From contig NW_003314271.1 of assembly GCF_000143415.4 (NCBI RefSeq), forward strand, positions 62,001 through 126,000: DNA of 64,000 bases, written 5' to 3'. The translations under genes were made by a program, and so were the position numbers. The notes under the pieces were generated by a model. That model was not told where the DNA came from. It was given only the letters and a program-made list of their open reading frames with translations, and made no database searches. Shown piece by piece: positions 22,540 to 33,880 of this stretch (within the stretch, counting starts at the first letter, position 1; the number at the start of each line of letters is the position of its first letter). Source of the stretch: Selaginella moellendorffii (Eukaryota; Streptophyta; Lycopodiopsida; Selaginellales; Selaginellaceae).

Positions 22540-24561
22540 ATGGGGAGGCATTCGTGCTGCCAGAAGCAAAAGCTCAAGAAAGGGCTATGGTCGCCAGAGG
22601 AGGACGAGAAGCTGGTGCGCTACATCACCAAGTATGGCCACAGCTGCTGGAGCACGGTGCCGGAGCAAGCCGGTCAGTAGCAATCGATCGCTCGAATGTG
22701 AGCCGCAAGATCACTCATCCATGGCGCTCGAATTATTTGCAGGATTGCAGCGATGCGGCAAGAGCTGCCGGCTCCGGTGGATCAATTACCTCCGCCCGGA
22801 CCTCAAGCGTGGGAATTTCACGTCGCACGAGGAGAAGCTCATCATCGATCTCCACGCGGCGCTTGGCAACCGGTAAAGAGAGATTCTTCGTTTGGTTTTC
22901 GTTGTGAGAATTCCTCTCATTTGATCGGGGATTCTTGTTCCAGATGGTCGCAGATCGCGGCGAGGCTGCCCGGGCGCACGGACAACGAGATCAAGAATTT
23001 CTGGAATTCTTGCATCAAGAAGAAGCTCAAGCAAATGGGGATTGATCCCAACACCCACAAGCCTCTGCTCGTGGCCACCTCCGCCGCTGCCGCCGCCGCC
23101 GCCGCCACTAGCCCCAGCGGCGCCGCCGCCGCCACCGCCACCACCACCCCGGACGCCAAATCACCCATCATCGAGCAGCAATTCCTGGACAAATCCAGCG
23201 CCAGCGCCGCCATGGTGATCACGCGACAACCCCCCAAACTGTTCGCCTGCCCCGAGGAGGACGACGATGGCGACGACGACACCATGGGTGGAGAGGACGC
23301 CGCCATGAATTTCAAGAATGCCGGTCGATCGGACCAGCACGACCCCCGGAAGTTCTCGTTTCTCGCGAGAACCAAGCCACCCCAGTTCTTCAGCTGCGGC
23401 AGCGATCGCGACGAGGACAACAACGCCATGACACCGCTCACACCGCCATCGTCTTCTTCGAATTCTTCCAGCTATGGATCACAGCAGCTCTATCGTCCAG
23501 CATTTGGGTTCTTCCCCCAGCAGCAGCAGCAGCAAGATCATCCTGGTTTCCTGCCACCAGCGATCAACAACTGGAACCAGCATTGGATCACGCAGCACGT
23601 CCCGCCCATGGCCGCGCCATTCTTCCACCCCGATCACGCCCACCATCCAATGCAGCAGCCGGCGCAAGCTTTCGGTGCCGGTACTAGTGCCTCCCTTTTC
23701 AATTCACCCAGCACGCTCAACAATGTGGCTCCAGTTCACGTTGGATCCTTGGTGTGGTATTTGCAGCAGCAGCAGCAACCGAGCATGATCGAGCAAAATC
23801 ACCACCACCACCACCACCACCAGCGGAGTTCTTCTGGTAGCCGAGCGGAAGAGCCCAGCTTTGGACACCAGGAGATCAAAGGCGACGTAGACGACGACTT
23901 TAGCGCCAAATACTGCGAGAATTTCCTCAAATTCGGTGACTTTGGCACTGGCGGGGATCCGGAGCGAGAATTCAGCAGCAGCCCCAGCGGCGGCGGCGAC
24001 GATGGCGAGCAAGGCTCGCCCGGCTGCTGCTCCAACGATCACGCCGCGTCGAGCTTGATGATCAAGCCACCGGTGGTGACGTCGAGGTGCTCCATCCCGG
24101 ACGATGGTGGTGGCAAGGAATCGCCGTCCATGGACACCAGCTGTAGCAATGCAAGTGGCGGGGACGGGGGATTCCAGTTCTGGGACACATGCACGACCAC
24201 GAGTAACAGTAGCGGCGGCGGCGGTGGCGGTGGTGGTGGTGGCGACGCCAAATTCAGCCTCCCGTTCCTCCGCGCCGCCTCCTCCGCCAATTCCTCCGAC
24301 GACGCCGCCTCCGACAGCTTCTCCAACTCGTCCATCCGGTGGAGCGAGCTCCTCCCCAGCCCCGCCATCGCGCCGCCGGTCTGCCATGGTGGCGCCGCCA
24401 TGGCAAAGCCGCGACAGCACAGCGATCAGTTTGGAGATTCATCGCCCTCCACGATTATGATCAAGTCGAGTGGTACGTCATGGTACGATCGTCGGGAGGA
24501 GGAGGAGGAGTTCTCGCCGGAGCTCCAGCGGATTGCGGCAGCTTTGGATCAAATCATTTAA
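22540..24561 (+). CDS. R2R3-MYB transcription factor (subgroup 13/MYB61-like), long form
   Basis: Exons 22540-22672, 22743-22872 and 22944-24561 give 626 residues. R2 starts [20 protein letters not shown] and R3 has [20 protein letters not shown] and [20 protein letters not shown]. The start [15 protein letters not shown] and the linker [17 protein letters not shown] are hallmarks of the MYB50/55/61/86 group, which controls lignin, wall and stomatal programmes in flowering plants. Exons of 133 and 130 bp with introns at the classic R2R3 positions. The C-terminal 500 residues are low complexity (Ala, Ser, Gly, Gln, His runs), unusually long for the group. Nuclear; target genes unknown. Confidence 0.95.
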
Positions 24562-25767
24562 GATCTTTAATGGCTTTTCTATACATTGCTACACTCGATC
24601 GACCGATGTTGGCGCGCATTATACGCTCACTATATAACCATTGATACGTTATACGTATTATATGGATCCATGCATTTGCTCGGATTTGGATCATATGAGA
24701 TGTTCTTCGTTCCTTCGTTCTTTGTAACATTGATTTGATAGACGAATTGGTTGTTTAAAGAAGGCTTTTGTTGTATGCAACGAAGGTGTCTATAGAAGGC
24801 TTTTCAGAGAGCTTGGTGAAAGTTGGCGATTGATTGATCAATCTTCCAATGTCGCCTGTTTGTTTGCTCGTTTTTGTTTGTTTCGTTTGGATGGTGGCGG
24901 TGATTGACATCGATTATAATTGAGTCCTTGGAACAACAGCAACACAACGCTCCAGAAGATCGTCCATGATTTCCACTTAGTTTTCTCAATCTTCTTGGAG
25001 AGATTTGACAAGACGAGGTATTCTTTGTACTCTAGCCCTCTGAGAGATCGAGTGAATCCCCGGAAAGGATTAAAATAATGCGCTTACTTTAGCGTTGATA
25101 AAGCCGTGCGCTAAACAATCACCGTCGCCCAGAGGGTACAAATCCCTGTTTGCCTTTATTGACCTCGCTCGATCCTTACTTTCTGTCTCCACATCCAGCC
25201 AACTTCATCGAGTGAAGAAACTCCAATCCTGTACATCATTCGCATCCAAGAATCGATGATCTTCCCAAGAACCAACAGTCTGGACTTTGTTTGAATGTCG
25301 GTGGCGGTGCCACGAATTCGAGAGAATCAATCTAGAGAGAACAAAGCGAGCCCGTGATTCGTTTCAATCTCCTCCTTTGACGCATACCACAAAGCAAGGA
25401 AGAAATCGCCCATGGACTTTGTCTTTGACGCAGCCTTTGTACAAAGAAACTATCTCCTTTTTTGCTCTCTTTTCTTCTACTTTCTCCCCTTTTCTTCCTC
25501 GACCCAGAAGCTTCTGAAAAAAGACCAATATCAAACCTTTTTCTTTCGAGTGAATGAATGAACGCTGCCGAGTGAGAACCCTAGAAAATGTTTGTCATAA
25601 ATGCTCTGCCACCTTTTCGTTGTTTCGTTCTTTTCTTTGCATCAAATTGCTTTTCTTCTTTTGCTCTGCCATGCCCGCAACTACCATCTTATTCGCGGTA
25701 CTTTGGATTGAATTCTCGTCCAGAGATCTTTAGGTGATCTTGGAGAGCGCCATCGCTAGCCCTCTTC
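24562..25767. other. Intergenic between MYB genes 1 and 2
   Basis: Holds the 3' UTR of the first MYB and the presumed promoter and leader of the second. No other exon is convincing. Confidence 0.5.
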
Positions 25768-27002
25768 ATGGGTGGGAAGCAATCCTCTTCTTCTACTTCG
25801 TGCTATAACGAGAAGAGGAAGCTCCGCAAAGGATTGTGGTCGCCCGAGGAAGACGAGAAGCTGGTGCAATGCATCACAAAGTTTGGGCATGGCTCATGGA
25901 GCAATGTTCCCAGACAAGCTGGTGATTCTCATTTCTACATTTTTCTTCTATCAATCCCTCCACGATTTCTTCTCTTCGTGCTCCAAGTTCATTGCTTCGT
26001 GTTGTGCGCATAAATTGTCGAATCTCTCTCTTATCGTTTCTTTAGTTTTTAATTCCCTTCAATGGTTTTGGAATGAACTTGGTCGAGACAGGTTACATTT
26101 TCTTCTTTCTAATCTTTGATTGATCGATCGATCGGCACAGGATTGGATCGCTGCGGCAAGAGCTGCCGGCTTCGATGGATAAACTACCTTCGCCCTGACT
26201 TGAAACGAGGTGGTTTTGGCGAGCACGAAGAGCAACTCATCATCGATCTCCATGCCATCGTTGGTAACAGGTCGATTCAATCTCAAAATCAATGTCTTTG
26301 GACTTGACTTTCGCTTGAATTTGTTGTGGCAGATGGTCACACATTGCCCGGCAACTGCCCGGAAGAACAGACAACGAGATAAAAAACTTCTGGAACTCGG
26401 TGATCAAGAAGAAACTACGGAAGATGGGCATCGACCCAAAAACTCACGCGCAGATCACGTCACCCTCGATGACCTCGCCACAATTCAGCAGCAGTGAGCT
26501 CATTATCACCGATGATCATCAGCAGAGTTTCGACGACCCCTCGGGTGTCATAAGCAGCTTCATGAATCACGCTCCATTCTCATTCCAACAAGATCATCAA
26601 GATCCTTCCACTTGTGCCACCAGCAATCTTGTCGTGCTGCATGGCTCCTCGTCCGGATCCCGCGATCAAGAGCTTGCTGGAGCCTCGAGCTCGGCTCTAG
26701 TCGATCATCGATTTTACGACCCAGCAGAAGCAATGGATTACAACTGCGCGGATTTCAACCAGGGTGGTGATGAACGCCATGTGAATCAAGATTCGTCTTT
26801 GCCCGCCATGTCATGCACTGTACAAAGTTTAGCATACACCGGAGATTTTCCAGGCGAGGCTTTGCTCTCGCCGCCTCTCCTGGATTGCTTCCATCGCGAA
26901 GAGCAGCACGAAGACGAGCAACCATTTGTTCTTCCCGCAAATGCCACTAGCTACAACGCAGGGGAGTATTATCCCCTTGGCTTTCACCAGGCATTCATGT
27001 GA
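25768..27002 (+). CDS. R2R3-MYB transcription factor (subgroup 13/MYB61-like)
   Basis: Exons 25768-25921, 26141-26270 and 26333-27002 give 317 residues. The first 15 residues (Ser-rich, [14 protein letters not shown]) replace the usual MGRHSCC start. R2 then has [20 protein letters not shown] and R3 has [20 protein letters not shown] followed by [18 protein letters not shown]. Intron positions and the 130-bp second exon match its neighbours. The C-terminus is about 190 residues with acidic and Gln/His patches, ending QAFM. Same orientation as the first MYB, 1.2 kb downstream, consistent with tandem duplication. Confidence 0.95.
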
Positions 27003-27361
27003 TTACAAGTTGATACAAAATCTATAAACTCGGCTCAGATTTAAGCTTGTAAATTCACGAGAATACATAAAAAAAAGCTAGTTTGTCACAAAGTATAAAT
27101 CTCTATCACTCCAGTGTCTAGCCTTTTCCGTTTGCGTTGGACTGTTTTGTGTAGTGGCAAAGTACCCAAAACGTTCACAGCCAAGAACTTGTGATCGGCT
27201 TAGAGTCTAGAGCTCCAATAACGTATATTACAGACAACATGGAGAAATAAAAATGTAGTCACATGGTTTTATTTGTCGAGCTCGATCGAGTGAATGAATG
27301 GATGGTATACATGTATGTGTGCCTGTGTAAGTAAAATTTATATACATTTTCTTTTCATCAC

Positions 27362-28973
27362 TCACATGTGTTGTAGCGCCGCTGCCAAGGATGACTGCCA
27401 ATCGGAAGCCGCCAGCTCGGACTTGATGCCGGAATCAAAACTTGGAATCTTTGACGCGGTGGTGGCGCCGCCACCTCCTCCGCCACCACCGCCGAACGTA
27501 AAACCCATGCCACTGTCAAACTGCGTTGACCTGCTCTGACCGTCGTTCGTCAGCGCAAAGTCAACGGCCGCCAGATCGTAAGGCTGTTGCTGGTGCTGCT
27601 GATACTGCGGGTGATGGTGGTGGTGGTGATCAAAGGAAGCCACCGCTGGCGGCGATGCATCGCAGATTTGATACATGAAATTGGATCCGGTGTGAGTAGC
27701 GAAAGCGTTGTTGTAATTCAAATGCACGATGGCCGGAAGAACAGCGCCAGTGGTGCTCCCGGGGAATTGCTGCCTCATCTCATCCCCCTGGTGCTCCTCC
27801 CCTGCCGGATTCCCATCGAAAGTACTAGTACTTGAGCGATGATCAAAGTCTGGATTGTAGCTGCCGCGGCCTGATGGAGTACTAGCCCAGTGATTATCCG
27901 GTCTCATGCTTTGCAGTGGGCTCGAGAAGATCGCTTCGTTAGCACTGTGACTGGCTACTGGAACTAGAGGTGAGTGATCTTCCACGCCGGGCCTGGTGAT
28001 CATCCACTCGTTGTAAATCCTGGAATCCCTCGACACGTTGCTCAAATCGGAGAAGTTCCTCAACAGAATTCTCGCAGCTCCTCCTCCTCCTTCTGAATTC
28101 ACCACTCCAGGCGATGCAAGTGGATTGACGACGCTCCTGGAGTTGCAGCTCTCGTGGTGATTGATTTGCAGCTCGCCAACCAGTGCTGGATTGCGGAGGA
28201 GTTTGGTGTCGGAGAAGCTGCGGCCCAAGCGAGGATGGGCTTCGAGATTGATGTTGTAGGGGTAGAGCTTGGAGGATTTGAGGTCGCTGTGATCGCCCGG
28301 TTGGGACTGCGAGGACTCGGACTCGGCGGAGCCGGATTTGAAGGAAGAGATGTCGTCGCAGGGAGGGAACTGTGGCAAATTCTTGCCGATGCTCGAGCCC
28401 GCCGCGTCGTTCATTATGGGCTTGTGAGTCTTTGGGTCTATCCCCAGGCGCTTGAGCTTCTTCTTGATGCACGAGTTCCAAAAGTTTTTTATCTCATTGT
28501 CGGTGCGGCCGGGGAGCTGTGTAGCGATTTGCGACCACCTTGAAACAAGAAGGAAACTTTAGCAAGCTTTTGCAAAAAAAGTTGTTTTGAAACTTGGAGG
28601 AGTTTCATGGTGTCTTGGGATACTAACCTGTTGCCAACGATCGCATGAAGATCGATGATGAGTTTCTCCTCTTGAAGCGAGAAAGCACCGCGCTTGAGAT
28701 CGGGGCGGAGGTAATTCTTCCATCTCAATCTGCAGCTTTTCCCGCATCTCTCCAGTCCTGTTGGATCGGAATTGGGCCAGGAAAACGCAAAGAAAATATC
28801 CATCTTGGCTTTAGAGAATGGAAGCTTTTCATTTCCTTACCAGCAAGCCGAGGTACATTGCTCCAGCAGCCATGGCCGTAAGTGGTGATGCACTTGACAA
28901 GCTTCTCGTCTTCCTCGGGCGACCACAAACCTTTGCGAAGCTTTTGTTTCTGGCAACACGAGTGTCGCCCCAT
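27362..28973 (-). CDS. R2R3-MYB transcription factor (subgroup 13/MYB61-like)
   Basis: Exons 28973-28841 (133 bp), 28757-28628 (130 bp) and 28538-27362 give 479 residues. The start [16 protein letters not shown]3 with [20 protein letters not shown] and linker [17 protein letters not shown] place it in the same subgroup as the two upstream genes. It converges on the second MYB, with stop codons 360 bp apart. The C-terminus holds a His run, a Gln-rich stretch and a Gly8-type run before the conserved-looking end AALQHM. The region 28974-29330 is probably promoter and leader. Confidence 0.95.
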
Positions 28974-30900
28974 GCGACGGGGGAAACTGGTTACGAGAAA
29001 ATAGAAAAAGTGAAGAAAAAGAAGGAAAAAAACAGATTATTGCAGAAGAAGGAACAACTTCGCGAAAGAGAAGAAATAAAGTATAAAAAAGGAAAGCTCG
29101 GTGCAAGCAAAGGACCAAAGGACTGAAGGACACACACTATAAGTTTTACTTGCTTGCTTCACTCCTAAAGGCTGGAAGAGAATGAGAGAATGTGTGCATG
29201 CATCAACTGGAGACTGGAGCGCAGCAGCTCCAACAAACGAAATCGGAGATCTTTCCAGAGACAATTCCAGTTGCTCAGTGCAGCAGCAGTAGCAGCAGTG
29301 GGCAGCGCTGCACAGAATTTATAAGCGCAAGCTTTCACTAGGCATTTCTCCTGGGAAGTCTGCGCTGCGAGAGGAAGGAGAAGAGGAAAAAGAGGAAAAA
29401 GAAGAGTGAAAATGGAGCAATTTCTCGTTGAGCACTGGCCACTTTCACCAGATTGACGACTGCTATCGTCATAAGCAGCGAGATCCAGGAGGCGCTGGAG
29501 GAGACTTCCGTGCAGGACTTACAGAGCTTAGGCGAGAATTTGGAGGAGTGATGGCGTTGGAGAAGCTTGTTTGCATCATTGTCAGGATGCCTTTCGTCGG
29601 CGCTGGCAGCGCCGGTGAGCACTGGCGATCGAAGCGCACATCCAAATCGCAGACTTGAATTGCAGCGTAAGGACAAAGATTGCATGCACATGCTGCTGCT
29701 GGCGGAATGGAGAAATCAAAAACAAACGCGGGCGCAATTAAACCCTAACCCCAAGAGCCCTAATTTACAGCGCGGGAATGTGGGGACCATGCACACGTGG
29801 ATCACTTAAACCACACATGGGCCACGTACGGCAGTGGTGGCCCATTTCTTTGTGTACCGCCACCTTTTTCCTATTTCTGTAGCGTGTCTAATGGAGAGCC
29901 TCACATCTAGACCCAAAGAATTTATATGCTTTGATACAAAATATCCGAGAGTTTTCCTTCGTAGAAATATGTACTTGTATCTGTCGTTTTGCCTTGGATC
30001 TCACGAAAGAGAGACTTATTAACGGGGTTTTAGGGTTTAGGGCTAGAATATTTTGCTCGTGAGTTGGGTGGTCGCGCTTCATGCATTTAGACGCTCCCGT
30101 CAATATCATGCATGCGTGCCCGGAGAGATGTATTTCTTGTTATGGATGTCTTTCGCGCATTGGCACCGGAAAGATTCGAACCGGGGCCGCCACGCTCCTT
30201 TTTTCTTGTTCACCTCTCTCCCTCAGGGGAGGGGAAAAAAGAAGCAAGAATACAAGGTGGAGCAAAAGATTGGAATATGTGTGCCTTCTTCTTGCCTGAC
30301 ACAATGTAGGCCCCAAGAAGACACCACCTTTTCCTTTAAAGAGAAAATACAAGATAAGAACTTCACAGGGCTTTGTAAGTATGAATTCCAGAGATTCGAC
30401 AGAGAAGTCTTGTGGAATAGATTATACAAGAGATTAATCCATTTACCATGCAATTTTGGGTTTGACAAAAGAGGGGTCTCTGAAGAAAAAACCGTAAAGG
30501 AATCAATGACGATGTTGATGACGGTTGTTGATCTCTGGGCCTTTATGAGACGATTTAAAGCCTTTTTTTTTCCACCACTGGCTTGCAGATGAGAGATTTC
30601 TCTCGTCCATCTGACGGCATTGCACAAGGTGGTACGGGGAAATTATAGAGCATATTGACGAGGAGAACAACAGGTTGGGATCATAAAAGCGCTCCAAGAC
30701 TTACTACAAGCTTTCTTTCCCCTCCTGGGCAATGAAATGAAACTCTCTCCTCTCGGCATTCTGTATGTAACACAAGACGTACTGGGAAGATGGAGCATCA
30801 AATCAGTCTGTCTCAGCTTTTTAGTTGTTTGTATGTTTCTGTATTTTGGATGGATATATTTTGAATTCAGAAGTTCAGAATAAAAAGTGTTTTTCAATTT
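28974..30900. other. Intergenic, upstream of the third MYB
   Basis: No exon with family similarity was found. CAG repeats near 29280-29300 and a telo-box-like TTTAGGGTTTAGGG at about 30030 are the only notable motifs. Confidence 0.45.
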
Positions 30901-32930
30901 TCTATTTTATTGCTTTAAACACCATACTGTTTCTATCTAGTAAGCGCATAAGGCCGATTTTTAAAGAAGAATGAAAATGAAGAAAATGTTATATGATAGA
31001 TTTCCTCTGTTATCCAAAGTGTTAAACATGATACACGTTTATGAATATTTTAATTGCTTAAAAACAAGAAATATTGCAGAAGTTCTTCAACTCAAGATCT
31101 TGATAAAAATCTATAACTTGTTTCAGTTAACAATTTCAACGACACTTCAGAATAAACGATATAAAACATTTCACAGCTTTGTTACAAACATATCCTGATA
31201 GTTCTAGACCTGAAACTTTAAAAGTTGTTCTGAGCTAAGTAAAATGCCAAGAAGAATCTAAATACAAAAGTGGAATGTATTCCAATTTTGAGTATAACAT
31301 TACACATAAAGGACCTTTGGATATTCCTAAATTTATCCTGACTATAAACTCTTCTGATTCAAACCGTGTGTCTTGTTTCCGAGCCTTACCTTAATTCAAA
31401 TTCCAACTGCAATTAGGGCGCATTAGGGTGGACCTTCAACTTTGGACTATTGTGTTTTCTAAAATATGAAATTAAGTTCCTTACAAAATCATGGAAAGAT
31501 ATGCCTCCAACTTCAACTTTGGACTATTGTATTTTTCTAAAATATGAAATGATTGCATAAGTTCCTTACAAAATCATGTAAAAATATGCCTCTAATGCTG
31601 TGCATTCTAGGTAATGAGGCATTAAGAGTTGGATTTTGATTTCTGAAGGTCTTTGTTTAGGTAGTGCTTCAAAGTGTGATGATGTATCAATGAGACTTTG
31701 TATTTGCAAATGCTTCTTCCCCAAAACAATTTGTTTAGCATTGCAAAAAACAAATTAAAATATTAATATAAGGTTTTCCTTTTTATAAATCCAATATGAA
31801 TTTTTTTATTAAAATTTTCAAACAATAAACCATGATTTCTGCTGCACAGCTATATAATTTTAGGATGATTATGAAATACTTTAAGCTAATATTTATTTAT
31901 AATTTTTAAATATTCTTAAATTAAGTATTTTACATATTTTATAATGATGGAAGGATGAGATTTAAGTGAGAAAATAATTTTTTAATAACAAATGAAGCTA
32001 TTTTATTTGTTCTCGAGTAAGATGTATTCTTTAATTTTAAAATAATATTTCTCTAATTTTGATATTATTCTAATTGATTAAACAGATTTAGAGTTTTTTA
32101 ATACTCAAATTAAGTAATGAAAATAACATCAAAATGGGAATTTTTATTTTATCTTGTTTTACACTTTATTTATATATAATTTTATTCTTTATTAGAAGTG
32201 TGAGTGCATGGAATATAAAACTTTGCATATTCAATTAGCCCAAAAAGTTTAGTTTATAAAGTAGTCCAAATTGAAACCATTCCAATATCCCATTACACTA
32301 ATAATTGTATATAATATCGTAGCTATGGATCTCATATCATCCTCTTCTCTTTGAAGGATAAATGGTAATTAAGGTTTTATGGTTGATGTGAAGGAATATA
32401 AAGAAGAAACACTAATGAATATATAAGTAATGCCACTTATTCTTAATCTTTTTGTATGAAGTGCTTGAGTTATTACATATGTATAATTTCTATAGAATTA
32501 ACTTGTTGAATGTCATACTGAACCTTATAAATTTAAGGTCTAACTTGCTTTAATGTTTGATAAGGTTCCCTTCATTAACTAAGGAGTCCTTTATATAAAT
32601 TATGTATCGTGAAATTGGGAAAATAAATTAACATTAGATTATCCATTTTATACTTTGCAAATGAATGATGATGAAAGTTGTAATGCTACTATTATCCTAT
32701 TTAGATGTGTTATAATTGATGTAGATTTAAATACTCCCATCAAAATTCATCACAAAATGAAGTTCATATACCTGAAACTAATTTGATGACTATCAAGATT
32801 TTATTGCACTAATGATAATATGGCATTGTAACTATATCACTAATGATAATAAATAATAATATATTTATTTGAGACAATTATTTAAAAATCATGACTAGAT
32901 GCTGTTAACCATACAAATAAATATATAATG
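30901..32930. other. AT-rich gene-free island
   Basis: The composition changes sharply to long A/T runs with almost no open frames, in contrast to the gene-dense DNA on both sides. No LTR, TIR or coding relic was recognised. The right edge falls only tens of bases from the last codons of the THA8-like gene. Confidence 0.6.
31433..31594 (+). repeat. Tandem duplication of about 80 bp, two copies
   Basis: The block beginning CTTCAACTTTGGACTATTGT and ending near ATATGCCTC occurs at about 31433-31508 and again at 31511-31594 with small changes, including a short insertion (GATTGCATA) in the second copy. Confidence 0.85.
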
Positions 32931-32945
32931 GTTAACTTTGAACTA

Positions 32946-33734
32946 TCAATACAGATACTCACCTCTAACAAAGGTTGTGACATACGAGGGCCTTACCCGG
33001 TTACACCGAGGCACAGGTTGCGAGCACGGGGGTACACCGTCGCGGCCAAAAGTCTTCTCCACGTATACCTTGAGCTCCCTCTCGATTTTCGCCGACAGCT
33101 CGAACTGATCCTGCTTGTTGAGGCAATTGATAATGGTCCTGTAGGTGCGAACGTTGGGGGGAGCCTCCGATTCCTTCATCATCTCGAACACCTTGAGCGC
33201 ATCTCGGAAACGCCCCGACCCAACGAAGATGTCGATCACTTCCGTGAACATGGCAATGTGAGGCTCGGCTTTCTCTTGCTTGATCGTTTCGAAGAGCGAG
33301 TAGACGCCTTCGACCCTCCCGTTCCTCGCGAGAGACTTGAGCATGTCTCGGTAGAGTGGAACGCTGGGTTTGTACCAGACTTCCTTGCGTGCTCGCTCAA
33401 AAACCTGTAACACCATCTAGATCATCAAAGCCAAGAAGAGAACGAGAAAACAAGGACTTACTTGGAAAGCTAGATCCACTTCGTCGTGTCGCTGGAGCGC
33501 ATGTAGCAGCGCCAATAGATCCAACTTGACAAGCCGGCCGACTTTGGAAGCGAGCACCTCTTGGAGCGCTTTTGAATCTCGCTTGGCCAGTTTCAAAGCT
33601 GCCGCGGCTTGCAACGCCTCAGAGCCGAGATCTTTCTTCCCTCTCCACAGAGGGGCTCGTAGCAGCGATCTCTGTGAAAATGTAGCATACCCAGATACCT
33701 GCGTTTTGCTCCCAGCAATGATCTTGAGCAGCAT
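32946..33734 (-). CDS. Short PPR protein, THA8-like (organelle intron splicing family)
   Basis: Exons 33734-33462 and 33404-32946 give 243 residues. After a 30-40 residue leader that looks organellar comes LVKLDLLALLHALQRHDEVDLAFQ, then helical repeats with VFERARKEVWYKPSVPLYRDM, LFETIKQEKAEPHIAMFTEV and VFEMMKESEAPPNVRTYRTI. This order of a basic N-domain and about four PPR repeats matches plant THA8/THA8-like proteins, which bind plastid group II introns. A GT that could serve as a donor sits near the C-terminus (about 32995), so the last 15 residues are uncertain. Downstream DNA is the AT-rich island. Confidence 0.82.
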
Positions 33735-33880
33735 CCCGTGGAACCCTAGTAGAAACTCTGGTGTGAGAGGGGGGAAAAAGGACTATACATTCGATAAGTT
33801 AGTACAATTGGAAACCGAGCAAAGCTCACCCTGGAGCAGACAAAATGCGTTTTCTTCTTGGTTCTAGAAAAGGAGACCCT

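Noticed and set aside
22753-22940. Reading the MYB frame straight through its introns
   Set aside because: Continuous frames here include intron sequence; the conserved R2 and R3 helices require splicing at the usual MYB sites.
30165-30215. Another TTCGAA-containing tRNA-like 3' end
   Set aside because: The T-stem does not pair and no A-box is found at the right distance.
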